In this document: piece after piece, positions 24,819-34,415 of the stretch
Position numbering within the stretch: position 1 is the first letter of the stretch
Layout of the letters: the number at the start of each line of letters is the position of its first letter
Assembly: GCF_014863545.1 (NCBI RefSeq)
Contig: NZ_CP062260.1
Location: 6,556,001-6,620,000 of the forward strand
Direction of reading: 5' to 3'
Origin: Paenibacillus sp. JNUCC32
GTDB taxonomy: Bacteria; Bacillota; Bacilli; Paenibacillales; Paenibacillaceae
Length of the DNA stretch: 64,000 nucleotides
Program-made: the position numbers and the translations under genes
The notes under the pieces: generated by a model
The model's database searches: none
Told to the model about the DNA's origin: nothing
Seen by the model: the letters and a program-made list of their open reading frames with translations, nothing else

Positions 24819-25352
24819 ATGTGGAATGTCGCACTGTTGATGGTCGGGCTCATGGTTTACTCCGGAGGTGGAGGTGCTGCGGCAGCGCAGCAGCCTGCTG
24901 CCGAGATATGGCAAGCGCCTGTAGTTCATGCCGCTGCGGATGTTGGACAAGCACACACCGGCGACAACTCTTCAGAGGGCTATGGGACGTTAAACGGGAT
25001 ATCGCTTGCGGATACCAAGCGTGATATCGTCCGCAAGCTGGGAACGCCTGCACGAATCGAGCAGGACGGGCTGAGCGGAACCACTAAGCTTCTTTATAAA
25101 GATATGGAAGTTGGAGTCCGCAACGGCTTCACGGAATATGTTCATGTCAAGCCCTCTGCCGAGTCCTTTCAGGTTGAAGGCCAGCATATAGGCATGTCAA
25201 CCGATCATGTCCGGGCATCCCTGGGTAAGCCGTATTTTAAGGCGGAGGACGGAGATGTATACCTTGAGAACCATCATGCGCTTAAGGTATACATTGACCG
25301 GGATACCGGTGAAATCGAAGGCGTCGATTTATTTTTCGATTATAGTGAATAA
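24819..25352 (+). CDS. exported or anchored protein with CAP-associated-like C-terminal region
   Basis: ATG 24819 has AAAGGAGGAGG just upstream, better than the in-frame ATG 24798. The 177-residue protein has an N-terminal hydrophobic segment with a glycine/alanine run (LLMVGLMVYSGGGGAAAA). Two related motifs follow: NGISLADTKRDIVRKLGTPARIEQDG and QHIGMSTDHVRASLGKPYFKAED. They look like a tandem repeat of about 70 residues. Function unknown. It follows ytxG by 56 bp, so it probably shares its SigB-type promoter. Confidence 0.6.
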   Translation: MWNVALLMVGLMVYSGGGGAAAAQQPAAEIWQAPVVHAAADVGQAHTGDNSSEGYGTLNGISLADTKRDIVRKLGTPARIEQDGLSGTTKLLYKDMEVGVRNGFTEYVHVKPSAESFQVEGQHIGMSTDHVRASLGKPYFKAEDGDVYLENHHALKVYIDRDTGEIEGVDLFFDYSE

Positions 25353-25356
25353 ATTT

Positions 25357-25382
25357 GTTTCAACCTTGAGAATTACGGTTAA
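25357..25382 (+). promoter_or_regulatory. SigB-type promoter of the YflT gene
   Basis: GTTTCA (25357-25362), 14 bp, GGTTAA (25377-25382), 57 bp before the start codon. Both hexamers are identical to those of the DUF1328 promoter. Confidence 0.6.
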
Positions 25383-25439
25383 TAACCAATGGACTATAAC
25401 CTAAATTGAGGTTTAACACTATTAGGGGAGGTTTTCACA

Positions 25440-25781
25440 ATGGAATTCACCAATACGAAGTCATATGCCAAAGTCGTGGAAAACGGGACGCAAGCGGTTC
25501 AGGAGGTTCAGAATCTACGGCAGTCCGGTTACGATCTGGATCACATTTACGTACTGGCCCATGATTCGGACAAGACGAGCCGGATTGTGGAAGCAGCCGA
25601 TGCCAATAATGTAGGCATTAAGGAAGAAGGCGTGTTTGATGCCCTGGCGAATCTGTTCCGGTCCCGCGGGGATGAGCTGCGTGCCAAAATCGTATCGCTT
25701 GGCTTTACCGAAGCCGAGGCGGGATTTTACGAGAAACAATTGGACCTTGGCAAAGTGCTCGTGATAGCCAAGAAGGATTGA
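25440..25781 (+). CDS. YflT/GSP17M family general stress protein
   Basis: A 113-residue cytoplasmic protein of the heat-induced-stress YflT domain family. Recognised blocks are the start TKSYAKVVENGTQAVQEVQNLRQSGYDLDHIYVLAHD and FTEAEAGFYEKQLDLGKVLVIA. In Bacillus this family is SigB-controlled. Here a SigB-like promoter and an AGGGGAGG ribosome binding site precede it. The molecular function is unknown. A 25-bp perfect hairpin follows. Confidence 0.85.
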   Translation: MEFTNTKSYAKVVENGTQAVQEVQNLRQSGYDLDHIYVLAHDSDKTSRIVEAADANNVGIKEEGVFDALANLFRSRGDELRAKIVSLGFTEAEAGFYEKQLDLGKVLVIAKKD

Positions 25782-25833
25782 GGAAGCATTGAACGTTCAG
25801 CCTGGCGCTGATTCGACATAGGAGTTATAGGAC

Positions 25834-25890
25834 TTAAAACATAGATAAGGAATGAGACTATTGACGTCTCATTCCTTATCTATGTTTTAA
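25834..25890. terminator. 25-bp perfect inverted repeat, probable bidirectional terminator
   Basis: Positions 25834-25858 pair without a mismatch with 25866-25890 around a 7-nt loop; the stem ends in TTAAAA/TTTTAA. It lies 53 bp after the YflT gene stop. The length is unusual for a terminator, so it might instead be a processed RNA or a palindromic repeat. Confidence 0.65.
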
Positions 25891-26032
25891 AAGAATGTTC
25901 CATATATCTATTAAAAGTGGAAGATTCAAGCTTGAGAACCTTTTTCTATGGCAAATGATCACAGGGTTATTATAGTATAATAGTAGGAAAAGGATTTCTG
26001 CCGCATAAGCCGTAACGTTAAAGGAGAGGGCA

Positions 26033-27208
26033 ATGAGAATATTAATCGTAGATGACAATCCGACTAACGTCATTATTATTCGAGAAATCTTGAAGAAGGA
26101 AAATTATCAAAATACACTATCTGCATCTTCAGCCCTGGAAATGCTGGAACACCTGGGGATCGGCGATCGCAGCCATGATCCGAATCCCCGTAGGGCGGAT
26201 ATCGATTTGGTGTTGCTCGATATGATGATGCCTGAGATGGATGGAATAGAAGCTTGCCGTATTGTTCAGCAATACGAGCATTTGAAAGATATACCGATCA
26301 TTATGGTCACCGCCGTCGGAGATTCGAAGAAGCTGGCGGAAGCGCTGGATGCCGGTGCCGTCGATTACGTCACGAAACCGATCAACAAGGTGGAGCTGAT
26401 GGCGCGGATACGCCTCGCGCTTCGGTTGAAGCACGAGAAAGACTGGCATATTGAAAGGGAACAGCGGGTCCAGGCGGAATTGAAGCTTGCGGCCATGGTT
26501 CAGAATGCCGTGTTAAGCTCGCCCATCGAAGATGAACAGCTGGAGATTCATGCGCTGTACCAGCCCTCGGCAGAGCTTGCGGGAGATTTGTATGCATGGT
26601 TTCCGCTAGGCGACGGACGTTATGGCGTGATTCTGCTGGATATGATGGGACACGGGATTACTTCGTCCCTGTTTTGCATGTTCATCGCTTCGGTGCTGAA
26701 GGATACGGTGACGACTTATGTCGAACCGGAGAAGGTGGTTCAAGAATTGAATCGCAGATTCAATCAGTTGAACCTGGGCGAACAGCTGATTCAGTACTAT
26801 TTTACGGCCATCTATCTTGTCGTGGACACTCGTTTGAAGCGGGTGGACTATGTCAACGCAGGACATCCCCCGGCTCTGTTCTTCAAGGAGGACGGCGAGG
26901 TCATGACGCTGGATCAAGGTTGCTGCCCGGTTGGCTTGTTCGACCGGATCGAGGACATGGAGCCAAGAAGCTTTCATTATGAAGGCGAAGGTCATTTGGT
27001 TATGTATACGGATGGCCTGCTCGAACTGGTAGAGGGCGGACATGACGAGAAACTGGATTACCTGAAGACGCATTTGGGCGGCCCTCACCATTGGAGAGAA
27101 GACGAAATGAAGGAACAGTATTTTGTGGATGATCCATCGCAGGAGCGAGAGGACGATAAATGCCTGGTTTGGATATCTCTTAAAAAAGGAGAGGAAACCA
27201 ATCAATGA
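26033..27208 (+). CDS. rsbY: REC-PP2C phosphatase, RsbY-like SigB activator
   Basis: The 391-residue protein has an N-terminal receiver domain (phospho-acceptor Asp63 in LVLLDMMMPEMDG, Lys in VTKPINKVEL). A short helical linker leads to a SpoIIE/PP2C phosphatase domain from about residue 165 (SAELAGDLYAWF, VILLDMMGHGI, VNAGHPPALF, MYTDGLLELVEGG, EDDKCLVW). In Bacillus cereus this architecture is RsbY, which dephosphorylates RsbV-P to free SigB. The next gene is an RsbK-like kinase, overlapping by 4 bp, and RsbV, RsbW and SigB are encoded downstream, which supports the assignment. Confidence 0.85.
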   Translation: MRILIVDDNPTNVIIIREILKKENYQNTLSASSALEMLEHLGIGDRSHDPNPRRADIDLVLLDMMMPEMDGIEACRIVQQYEHLKDIPIIMVTAVGDSKKLAEALDAGAVDYVTKPINKVELMARIRLALRLKHEKDWHIEREQRVQAELKLAAMVQNAVLSSPIEDEQLEIHALYQPSAELAGDLYAWFPLGDGRYGVILLDMMGHGITSSLFCMFIASVLKDTVTTYVEPEKVVQELNRRFNQLNLGEQLIQYYFTAIYLVVDTRLKRVDYVNAGHPPALFFKEDGEVMTLDQGCCPVGLFDRIEDMEPRSFHYEGEGHLVMYTDGLLELVEGGHDEKLDYLKTHLGGPHHWREDEMKEQYFVDDPSQEREDDKCLVWISLKKGEETNQ

Positions 27209-30200
27209 AGCTTAAGAGCAAGTTAGTCATTGGGTTTACAACATTACTGGCGCTTATGCTGGTATTGACTCTGATCGGGTACGACCGGATCAGTTATATG
27301 AACAACCAGATGGACCAAATCTATCAGGAGCGTTACCAGAAGGTGCGGAACTCCAGCGGCATGCGCGGAGAAGTCAACAATATGGCGCGCGAACTTACGA
27401 ATATGATCCTGAGCAATGATCCGTCTACGTATGCGGTGTCCAAACAGGAAATCGAGACGATGACGGCACAGGCGGAGGAGTATTTCAAGGCCATCAAGGA
27501 AAGCGTAAATACCGCAGAGGAACAGCAATTGCTGGTCCGGATCGAGCGTGCGGGTAACGAATATATCGTGTATCAGAACAAGACGCTGGAACTGCTCTCT
27601 ACCAGCGACGCAGATGGGGCCAACGCACTCCGTAATTCCACCGGGCAATCGGTTCAGAATGAGATTCTGATGAGCCTGAACGAGCTTAGCAGCTACGAGA
27701 ATCAGAAGATCAATGATGATATAGCCGCAGCGCAAGCCGCTTACGACCGCTCCGTGCAAATATTCATCTACATCATGGCCGGCGGGCTTCTTATCGGAAT
27801 GCTGGTCATTTTATGGATTCTCCCAAGCATTACCCGGGGCATCAACGTGGTTTCCATGATGCTGAAGAGCTTCGGCGAAGGCAGGCTGAAGGCCATCCGC
27901 CGTATCAAGGTTACGTCCAAGGACGAGTTTGGGGACGTAGCACGAGTATTCAAAGACTTGTCCGAAGACATCATCGAGAAGCAGCGCATCGAGGAGACTT
28001 ATCTCCAGGCGCAGCGTGATCAATCCTGGCTGAACTCGAATATGGCCAGAGTCACCGAGCTGCTGGAAGGAATCAATTCCCTGGAAGAGGTCGGCCAGCG
28101 ATTTATCAGCGAATTCACGCCGATCTTGGGAGCTCATTACGGAGCCATCTATATCCGTCAGGAAGACAAACATCCGAACAAATTGGAGATGAAGGGCTCC
28201 TATGCCCATGAAGGCGGAGAAGAGCCGAAGGTTGCGTTCATGATCGGGGAAGGGCTTGTAGGCCAGGCGGCGCTCGATAAGAAGCCGGTCGTCCTGAAAG
28301 GCGCTCCTGAGGACTATATGAAGGTGGAATCCGCGTGGGGTTCATCCAAGCCGGTGTCTATCATGATCTACCCGATTCTGTTCGAGAATGAAGTGATGGG
28401 CGTCGTCGAGTTGGCTTCGTTCGAGGAAACGACATCTTTGCAGGAGCAGCTGATGTCTCAGCTAAGCCAGTCCCTCGGCATCATTCTGAACAATATCACA
28501 GGCCGACTGCGGGTCGAGCAGCTGCTGCGCGAATCCCAGGCCATGACCGAAGAGCTTCAGGTTCAATCGGAAGAGCTCCAGACGCAGCAGGAAGAGCTTC
28601 GCCGTACCAACGAGAATCTGGAGGAGCAGACCAATGCCCTCAAGCGTTCCGAGGACCTGCTGCAGCGCCAGCAGGAAGAGCTGGAGCACTACAATACCGA
28701 GCTTGTTGCCAAGACGCGTGCGCTTGAGGAACAAGTGCAGGAAGTGGAAGAGAAGAACGATGAAATCGAGAAGGCGCGAGTACAGCTCGAGCAGCAAGCG
28801 AAGCAGCTCTCGATTACAACCAAATACAAGTCGGAGTTCATGGCGAACATGTCCCACGAGCTGCGCACCCCTCTTAACAGCCTGCTGATATTGTCGCAGC
28901 TGCTGTCTGAGAACAAGGATGGGAACCTAAGCTCCAAGCAGATTGAATATGCACAGACGATTTACATGTCGGGCTCGGACCTGCTCAAAATGATTGATGA
29001 AATTCTCGACTTATCGAAAGTGGACGCCGGGAAAATGGAAATCAACTATGAAGACGTCCAGCTTCCGGATATCGAAGCCTTCGTGGAGCAGAATTTCGCC
29101 GCGGTGGCATCGCGGAAGCATATCAATTTGGGCGTTCACATTGAAGAGGATATCCCGCAAAGCATCGTGACGGACAGTCATCGCGTGAAGCAAATTCTGC
29201 GCAACCTGTTGTCGAATGCTTTCAAGTTTACGAATAGCGGCTCTGTCGAGCTGCAGGTGGAGAAGGCCGACAAGGACAAGCTTCCGGTTTACCTAAATGC
29301 CGAATCGGACTATGTGGCCTTCGCTGTCAAAGATACCGGAATCGGCATTCCGGCAGACAAAACGGATCTGATCTTTGAAGCCTTCCAGCAGGTGGACGGT
29401 ACTACTAGCCGCAAATACGGCGGGACCGGGCTTGGCCTTTCCATCAGCCGCGAGCTATCCCGCCTGTTGGGCGGGGGGATTACGGTTGAATCGGAGGAAG
29501 GCAAAGGAAGCTGCTTCACCCTCTTCCTGCCGGCAAGCCATCCAGAAGTGGCAGATGGTGCGAAGGAAGCGGCCGCAGCGATGGAGGCACCGCCGGAGAG
29601 CGCTCTGATCGTACCGAAAGCCAAGATGGTTACGAAAGAGGTTCAGCCTGCCATACAGGTAGACGATGATCGTAACCAGCTCGGACCGACGGATAAAGTG
29701 CTGCTCATCATTGAGGATGACGTGAAGTTTGCCAGAATCCTGCTCGATATGGCCAGAGGCCGCGGCTTCAAGGCTTTGGTCGCACTGCAGGGTGACATCG
29801 GACTGGAGATGGCCAAGTCGTACAGACCGGATGCCATTATTCTGGATATCCAGCTCCCGGTAATCGACGGCTGGTCCGTCATGGGCGAGCTGAAGAGCTC
29901 TGCGGTTACCCGCCATATTCCGGTGCATGTCATCTCCGTTGTGGATGAAGTGAAGCAAGGCTTAATGATGGGAGCGATCGCTTACCTGAAGAAACCTTCA
30001 AGCCGGGAAGCGCTGGAGGACGCGTTTACGCATATCCAATCCTATGCGGAAAAATCGATGAAACATCTCTTGATTGTCGAGGATGACGATATTCAGCGGA
30101 ATTCCATTATCGAATTGATCGGCCATGACGATGTGTCGATTACGGCGGCATCCACAGGCGCCGAGGCGCTCAGCGAGCTGCGTAAGCAGCGCTATGATTG

Positions 30201-30864
30201 CATGGTGCTTGATCTGATGCTGACGGATATGACAGGCTTTGAACTGCTTGACCAGATTCGCGATGACGAGAACCTGGTGGATCTGCCTATTATTATTTAC
30301 ACCGGCAAGGATTTGGATTCGAAGGAAGAGATGCAGCTTCGCAAATATGCGGAGTCGATCATCATTAAGGACGTGAAGTCCCCGGAACGGCTTTTGGATG
30401 AAACGACGCTGTTCCTGCATCGGGTTGAGGCCGATTTGCCGGAGGACAAACGTAAAATTCTGCAGAAGCTGCACAACAAGGAAGAACTGTTTGAAGGCAA
30501 GAAAATTCTGCTTGTGGATGACGATATCCGCAACGTGTTTGCCCTCTCCAGCGTGCTGGAGGGATACAATATGGAAGTGACCTTTGCCGAGAACGGCCGG
30601 GAAGCGATCGAGCTCCTTCAGCAGAATCCGGATTTCGATCTGGTGTTAATGGATATGATGATGCCGGAGATGGACGGTTATGAGGCGATGCGCCGTTTAC
30701 GCGAAATGCCGGAATTCGACAAATTGCCGATTATTGCCCTGACGGCCAAAGCCATGAAAGAGGACCGCGCGAAATGCATTGAAGCGGGTGCTTCCGATTA
30801 TATGAAGAAGCCGATTCAGACAGAGCAACTTCTTTCCCTAATGAGGGTTTGGTTGTATTCGTAA
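27205..30864 (+). CDS. rsbK: giant hybrid sensor histidine kinase, RsbK-like, three receiver domains
   Basis: This 1219-residue membrane kinase has TM1 (about 7-25), an extracytoplasmic helical sensor region (about 28-185), TM2 (about 188-208), HAMP (about 210-265), GAF (about 285-430) and a long Gln/Glu-rich coiled coil (about 440-540). The kinase core follows: His551 in MANMSHELRTPLNS, then ATPase motifs DTGIGIPADK and [14 protein letters not shown]. Three receiver domains start near 831, 953 and 1099. TM-HAMP-GAF-kinase-REC with adjoining REC-PP2C and CheR-like genes matches RsbK of B. cereus, which has a single REC; the two extra REC domains are unusual. Translationally coupled to rsbY. 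Confidence 0.85.
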   Translation: MKLKSKLVIGFTTLLALMLVLTLIGYDRISYMNNQMDQIYQERYQKVRNSSGMRGEVNNMARELTNMILSNDPSTYAVSKQEIETMTAQAEEYFKAIKESVNTAEEQQLLVRIERAGNEYIVYQNKTLELLSTSDADGANALRNSTGQSVQNEILMSLNELSSYENQKINDDIAAAQAAYDRSVQIFIYIMAGGLLIGMLVILWILPSITRGINVVSMMLKSFGEGRLKAIRRIKVTSKDEFGDVARVFKDLSEDIIEKQRIEETYLQAQRDQSWLNSNMARVTELLEGINSLEEVGQRFISEFTPILGAHYGAIYIRQEDKHPNKLEMKGSYAHEGGEEPKVAFMIGEGLVGQAALDKKPVVLKGAPEDYMKVESAWGSSKPVSIMIYPILFENEVMGVVELASFEETTSLQEQLMSQLSQSLGIILNNITGRLRVEQLLRESQAMTEELQVQSEELQTQQEELRRTNENLEEQTNALKRSEDLLQRQQEELEHYNTELVAKTRALEEQVQEVEEKNDEIEKARVQLEQQAKQLSITTKYKSEFMANMSHELRTPLNSLLILSQLLSENKDGNLSSKQIEYAQTIYMSGSDLLKMIDEILDLSKVDAGKMEINYEDVQLPDIEAFVEQNFAAVASRKHINLGVHIEEDIPQSIVTDSHRVKQILRNLLSNAFKFTNSGSVELQVEKADKDKLPVYLNAESDYVAFAVKDTGIGIPADKTDLIFEAFQQVDGTTSRKYGGTGLGLSISRELSRLLGGGITVESEEGKGSCFTLFLPASHPEVADGAKEAAAAMEAPPESALIVPKAKMVTKEVQPAIQVDDDRNQLGPTDKVLLIIEDDVKFARILLDMARGRGFKALVALQGDIGLEMAKSYRPDAIILDIQLPVIDGWSVMGELKSSAVTRHIPVHVISVVDEVKQGLMMGAIAYLKKPSSREALEDAFTHIQSYAEKSMKHLLIVEDDDIQRNSIIELIGHDDVSITAASTGAEALSELRKQRYDCMVLDLMLTDMTGFELLDQIRDDENLVDLPIIIYTGKDLDSKEEMQLRKYAESIIIKDVKSPERLLDETTLFLHRVEADLPEDKRKILQKLHNKEELFEGKKILLVDDDIRNVFALSSVLEGYNMEVTFAENGREAIELLQQNPDFDLVLMDMMMPEMDGYEAMRRLREMPEFDKLPIIALTAKAMKEDRAKCIEAGASDYMKKPIQTEQLLSLMRVWLYS

Positions 30865-30924
30865 GCCGCTTTTGTGGGTAAAGTACAAGTAGCAAATAAA
30901 CACTCGGAAAGCGGTGCAAGCGTA

Positions 30925-31797
30925 ATGTCATCTAGTGACCATATGGAATCAGAACAACTGTTGTTGACAGAGAATAGCGAGCGTGAACTGGAACAGATCG
31001 AGATCGAACTTCTTTTGGATGGCATTCATCGATTCTATGGTTACGATTTTCGAAATTACGCCATTCCTTCGTTGAGGCGGAGAATCTGGCATCATGTTCA
31101 TGCAGAGGGTGTTTCCACGATTTCTGCCCTCCAAGACAAAGTACTGCACGACCGTTCATGTTTTGAGCGGCTCATATATAATTTGTCGATTCCTGTTACG
31201 GAAATGTTCAGGGATCCGACACTATTCTTGACATTCAGGCAGTCGGTGGTTCCATTGCTTCGTACGTATCCGTATATACGGATTTGGCATGCAGGCTGCT
31301 CAACCGGAGAAGAAGTGTATTCCATGGCCATTTTGCTTCATGAAGAGGGACTGTATGAAAAATCCCGGATTTATGCGACGGACATGAATTCGCGTTCGCT
31401 CCAGCAGGCCAAGGAAGGCGTATTCGACATCAAACGCATGAAGCAATATACGAAGAATTACTTGGAGGCGGGCGGTACCCGCTCGTTCTCCGAATACTAT
31501 ACCGCGAAGTACAACTCGGTTATTTTTCAGCCGTTCTTGAAGAAAAACATGATATTTGCCGAGCACAATTTGGCAACGGACCGTTCCTTTAACGAGTTTA
31601 ACGTGATTTTTTGCCGGAATGTCATGATCTATTTTAATGACCAACTGCGGGATCACGTGCACGGATTGTTTCACGAGAGTCTAAGCCATTTCGGTATTCT
31701 CGTCCTGGGCGCCAAAGAGTCCATACACTTTACGAATTATAGCGAAGCTTATGAGACATTGGACCGCGTCGAGAAAATCTATCGAAAGATTAAATAG
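30925..31797 (+). CDS. rsbM: CheR-type protein methyltransferase, RsbM-like
   Basis: A 290-residue SAM-dependent methyltransferase (start ATG 30925; a GTG at 30874 is possible but lacks a ribosome binding site). It has a CheR all-helical N-terminal domain (FYGYDFRNYAIPSLRRRI, VTEMFRDPTLF) and the catalytic domain with IWHAGCSTGEEVYSMAI, IYATDMNSRSLQQAKEG and VIFCRNVMIYF. No chemotaxis genes are nearby. In B. cereus the CheR-like RsbM methylates RsbK and lowers SigB signalling, so a methyltransferase beside an RsbK-like kinase probably does the same. No CheB-like methylesterase is in the window. Confidence 0.85.
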   Translation: MSSSDHMESEQLLLTENSERELEQIEIELLLDGIHRFYGYDFRNYAIPSLRRRIWHHVHAEGVSTISALQDKVLHDRSCFERLIYNLSIPVTEMFRDPTLFLTFRQSVVPLLRTYPYIRIWHAGCSTGEEVYSMAILLHEEGLYEKSRIYATDMNSRSLQQAKEGVFDIKRMKQYTKNYLEAGGTRSFSEYYTAKYNSVIFQPFLKKNMIFAEHNLATDRSFNEFNVIFCRNVMIYFNDQLRDHVHGLFHESLSHFGILVLGAKESIHFTNYSEAYETLDRVEKIYRKIK

Positions 31798-31817
31798 AAG
31801 TTTTGTAGGAGGATCTC

Positions 31818-33497
31818 ATGGGGTTTCACGAACCGATTCATATTCTGTTGGTAGATGACCGCCCTGAAAACTTACTTGCACTCGAAGCTGTTCTGGACAG
31901 CGAACAATACACGCTCATTAAAGCTACTTCGGGCGAAGAGGCTTTGCGATATCTCTTGAAGTATGATTTTGCTGTGATTGTTCTCGATGTCCAAATGCCC
32001 GGCATGGACGGCATTGAAACGGCAAGGCTGATCAAGGCGAGAGACAAGACAAAGGATATTCCGATAATATTCATTTCCGCAAACAGCAAGGACGCGGAGC
32101 ATCTTTTTGCGGGATACTCCGCCGGTGCAATCGACTATATGGTTAAACCCTTCATCCCTCAAATCTTGAAATCCAAGATCGAGGGTTTTGTCGATATGTA
32201 TCGGACCAATAACAGGCTGAAGATCCAGTCCGCGCAATTGCACCAGAAGACTCAGGAACTGGAAAAGATTAATCAAGAGCTAGTGCTGGCCAAGGAAGAA
32301 GCCGAGATTGCCGCCAAAGCCAAAACCGAGTTTCTGGCGATGATGAGTCATGAGATCCGAACGCCGATGAATGGCGTCATCGGGATGATTGATTTGCTGA
32401 TGGACAGCGAGCTTCAGGATGAACAGCGTGAATATGCCACGATTATCCGCAACAGTGCGGATGCCTTGGTTAACATCATTAATGACATTCTGGATTTCTC
32501 CAAGATGGAATCCGGCAAAATGGAGCTGGAGGAATATCCGTTTGATCTTAAGTCCTGCGTTCAGGAAGTGTTCGGTTTGTTCTCCGGAGAAGCCTCCAAG
32601 AAAAACCTGGAGCTTACGTATTATATCGAGGATCAAATCCCTTCGATGGTATTCGGCGATATGGGGCGCCTGCGTCAAGTGCTGGTGAATTTGGTATCCA
32701 ATGCCGTAAAATTTACGAATGAGGGCGGCGTGTATTTGGTTGTTTCGCTTGCCAAGGCTGAAGAGAATCGATTAACGCTTGAATTCACGGTAAAAGATAC
32801 GGGAATCGGTATCTCATCGAAGAAGCTTGACCGGCTGTTCAAGCCGTTCTCTCAACTGGATTCCTCGATGACCAGACGCTACGGCGGAACAGGTCTGGGG
32901 CTAGCGATCTGTAAATCGCTTGTGCAGATGATGGGCGGAGAGATCGAGGTTGACTCCAAGGAAGGGGAGGGAGCCACCTTCGTATTCACGATCTGCGTTC
33001 ACACGCATGAGGAGGAGCATCCTCGGCTACGGGAAGAGGAACATTCGGACAAATATCGGGTGCACGGGGGAAGACAGCCGAACATTCTGATCGTGGACGA
33101 CCATCCGATTAATCGAAAGCTGATGGAGAGCATGCTTGAAAAGATGGGAATGATTGCGGATATGGCCGAAGACGGCAGGCAGGCCGTTGAGATGGCTGCC
33201 GGGCCTAAAGCTTACGACATGATCTTTATGGATTTGCAAATGCCGGTCATGGACGGTTTGGAGGCCGCTCGCCTCATCCGCCAGATGAAGCCGGAAGCGG
33301 ACGCTCCCGTACTCGTTGCGATGACAGCCAATGTCATGGACGGGATTCAGAAGCGCTGCTTTGATGCCGGCATGAATGAATATATCAGCAAACCGGTCAA
33401 AATCAGCTGTGTAAAGCACCTGATATCCCGTTATATGCCGGTAGAGCCGGACGGATGGGACATCAGCCCAAGCCAAGTTCGAATCATCAACGGCTAG
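31818..33497 (+). CDS. second hybrid histidine kinase (REC-HisKA-HATPase-REC)
   Basis: A soluble 559-residue kinase. An N-terminal receiver (Asp57 in [13 protein letters not shown]) is followed by a coiled coil (about 130-165) and HisKA with His178 in [14 protein letters not shown]. The HATPase domain has [12 protein letters not shown] and [14 protein letters not shown], and a C-terminal receiver starts near 422 (Asp472 in [11 protein letters not shown]). With no membrane segment it probably takes signals or phosphate from another kinase through its N-terminal receiver. It lies 20 bp after rsbM and before rsbV, so a role in the SigB cascade is likely. Confidence 0.85.
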   Translation: MGFHEPIHILLVDDRPENLLALEAVLDSEQYTLIKATSGEEALRYLLKYDFAVIVLDVQMPGMDGIETARLIKARDKTKDIPIIFISANSKDAEHLFAGYSAGAIDYMVKPFIPQILKSKIEGFVDMYRTNNRLKIQSAQLHQKTQELEKINQELVLAKEEAEIAAKAKTEFLAMMSHEIRTPMNGVIGMIDLLMDSELQDEQREYATIIRNSADALVNIINDILDFSKMESGKMELEEYPFDLKSCVQEVFGLFSGEASKKNLELTYYIEDQIPSMVFGDMGRLRQVLVNLVSNAVKFTNEGGVYLVVSLAKAEENRLTLEFTVKDTGIGISSKKLDRLFKPFSQLDSSMTRRYGGTGLGLAICKSLVQMMGGEIEVDSKEGEGATFVFTICVHTHEEEHPRLREEEHSDKYRVHGGRQPNILIVDDHPINRKLMESMLEKMGMIADMAEDGRQAVEMAAGPKAYDMIFMDLQMPVMDGLEAARLIRQMKPEADAPVLVAMTANVMDGIQKRCFDAGMNEYISKPVKISCVKHLISRYMPVEPDGWDISPSQVRIING

Positions 33498-33547
33498 TGA
33501 ATGAATCGTTTTCCATATATTAGCGCGCCTTGATCCCTCGTTAACCT

Positions 33548-33573
33548 GTTTCAACAAGCGAGATAACGGGTTA
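33548..33573 (+). promoter_or_regulatory. SigB-type promoter upstream of rsbV
   Basis: GTTTCA (33548-33553), 14 bp, GGGTTA (33568-33573), 36 bp before the rsbV start. Autoregulation of rsbV-rsbW-sigB by SigB is known in Bacillus, and this site fits that arrangement. Confidence 0.65.
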
Positions 33574-33609
33574 TGTAAAGGGAAAACAAATGATTGGGAG
33601 AGAGTGTCT

Positions 33610-33933
33610 ATGAATACAAAAACGAATGATAAGTTCAATGCCAAAACCCAAATGAACGAGGGCGTATGCACTGTATTTTTGAGCGGTGAACTTGATTTGT
33701 CCGTCGCTCCGGATTTTCGATTGGTAATGGAGCCTCTTGTCGGCAATTCCGAAGTAGACTTGATCGTCAACATGAAGGACATGACATATATTGATAGTAC
33801 GGGCATTGGTATTCTTCTGTCGATACTGAAAGCCAGACATGGCATGGAAGCACGCTTTGCAGTTGAGGAAGTTCCGCCGCAAATTCAAAAGCTGTTCGAT
33901 ATGACGGGTATTGCGAAGTTCTTTCAGTCGTAA
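33610..33933 (+). CDS. rsbV: anti-anti-sigma factor RsbV (STAS domain)
   Basis: A 107-residue STAS protein; start ATG 33610 with GGGAGAG upstream. The phosphorylated serine is Ser63 in MTYIDSTGIGIL. Other family blocks are FLSGELDLSVAPDFR and PPQIQKLFDMTGIAKFF. When unphosphorylated it binds RsbW and releases SigB; RsbW phosphorylates it and the RsbY-like phosphatase restores it. First gene of the rsbV-rsbW-sigB unit. Confidence 0.92.
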   Translation: MNTKTNDKFNAKTQMNEGVCTVFLSGELDLSVAPDFRLVMEPLVGNSEVDLIVNMKDMTYIDSTGIGILLSILKARHGMEARFAVEEVPPQIQKLFDMTGIAKFFQS

Positions 33934-33965
33934 GAAGAATTCCCAATAGGAAAGGATCGAAAAGA

Positions 33966-34415
33966 ATGAATTCAGATGTACAAAGAATAACACTTAATTT
34001 GCCTGCCAGTGCTGAATACGTGGATATTGTAAGGTTGAATCTATACGGGATAGCTTCCAAGATGGGCTTTTCCTATGAAGAGATCGAAGATATGAAGGTT
34101 GCGGTGTCGGAGGCCTGTAACAACTCGGTTTTATATGCTTATAGCCAGGAAGGCGGAATGGTAGAGGTTTTATTTCAAGTGACCGGCGAGTCGCTATCCA
34201 TTACGGTCAGAGACGAAGGGGAGAGTTTCGACAGTGTGGGGGCGGTTGGCGATCGTACACTTCATGATAAAGATCTCAGCGAGGTCCAAATCGGAGGACT
34301 TGGCTTCTACCTGATGGAGGCGCTTATGGACGAGGTGAGCGTGACAAACCAGGCTGGAAAGGGAACCGAGGTTACGCTGACGAAGCGGCTCGCAAGAAGC
34401 GAGGAGCCAGTATGA
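33966..34415 (+). CDS. rsbW: anti-sigma factor and serine kinase RsbW
   Basis: A 149-residue GHKL kinase without a histidine-kinase dimerisation domain. The N box is KVAVSEACNNSVLYAY, G1 is ITVRDEGESFD, and G2 is IGGLGFYLMEALMDEV. It binds SigB and phosphorylates RsbV. It overlaps sigB by 4 bp (ATGA), which couples synthesis of the pair. Length is normal for RsbW. Confidence 0.92.
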   Translation: MNSDVQRITLNLPASAEYVDIVRLNLYGIASKMGFSYEEIEDMKVAVSEACNNSVLYAYSQEGGMVEVLFQVTGESLSITVRDEGESFDSVGAVGDRTLHDKDLSEVQIGGLGFYLMEALMDEVSVTNQAGKGTEVTLTKRLARSEEPV

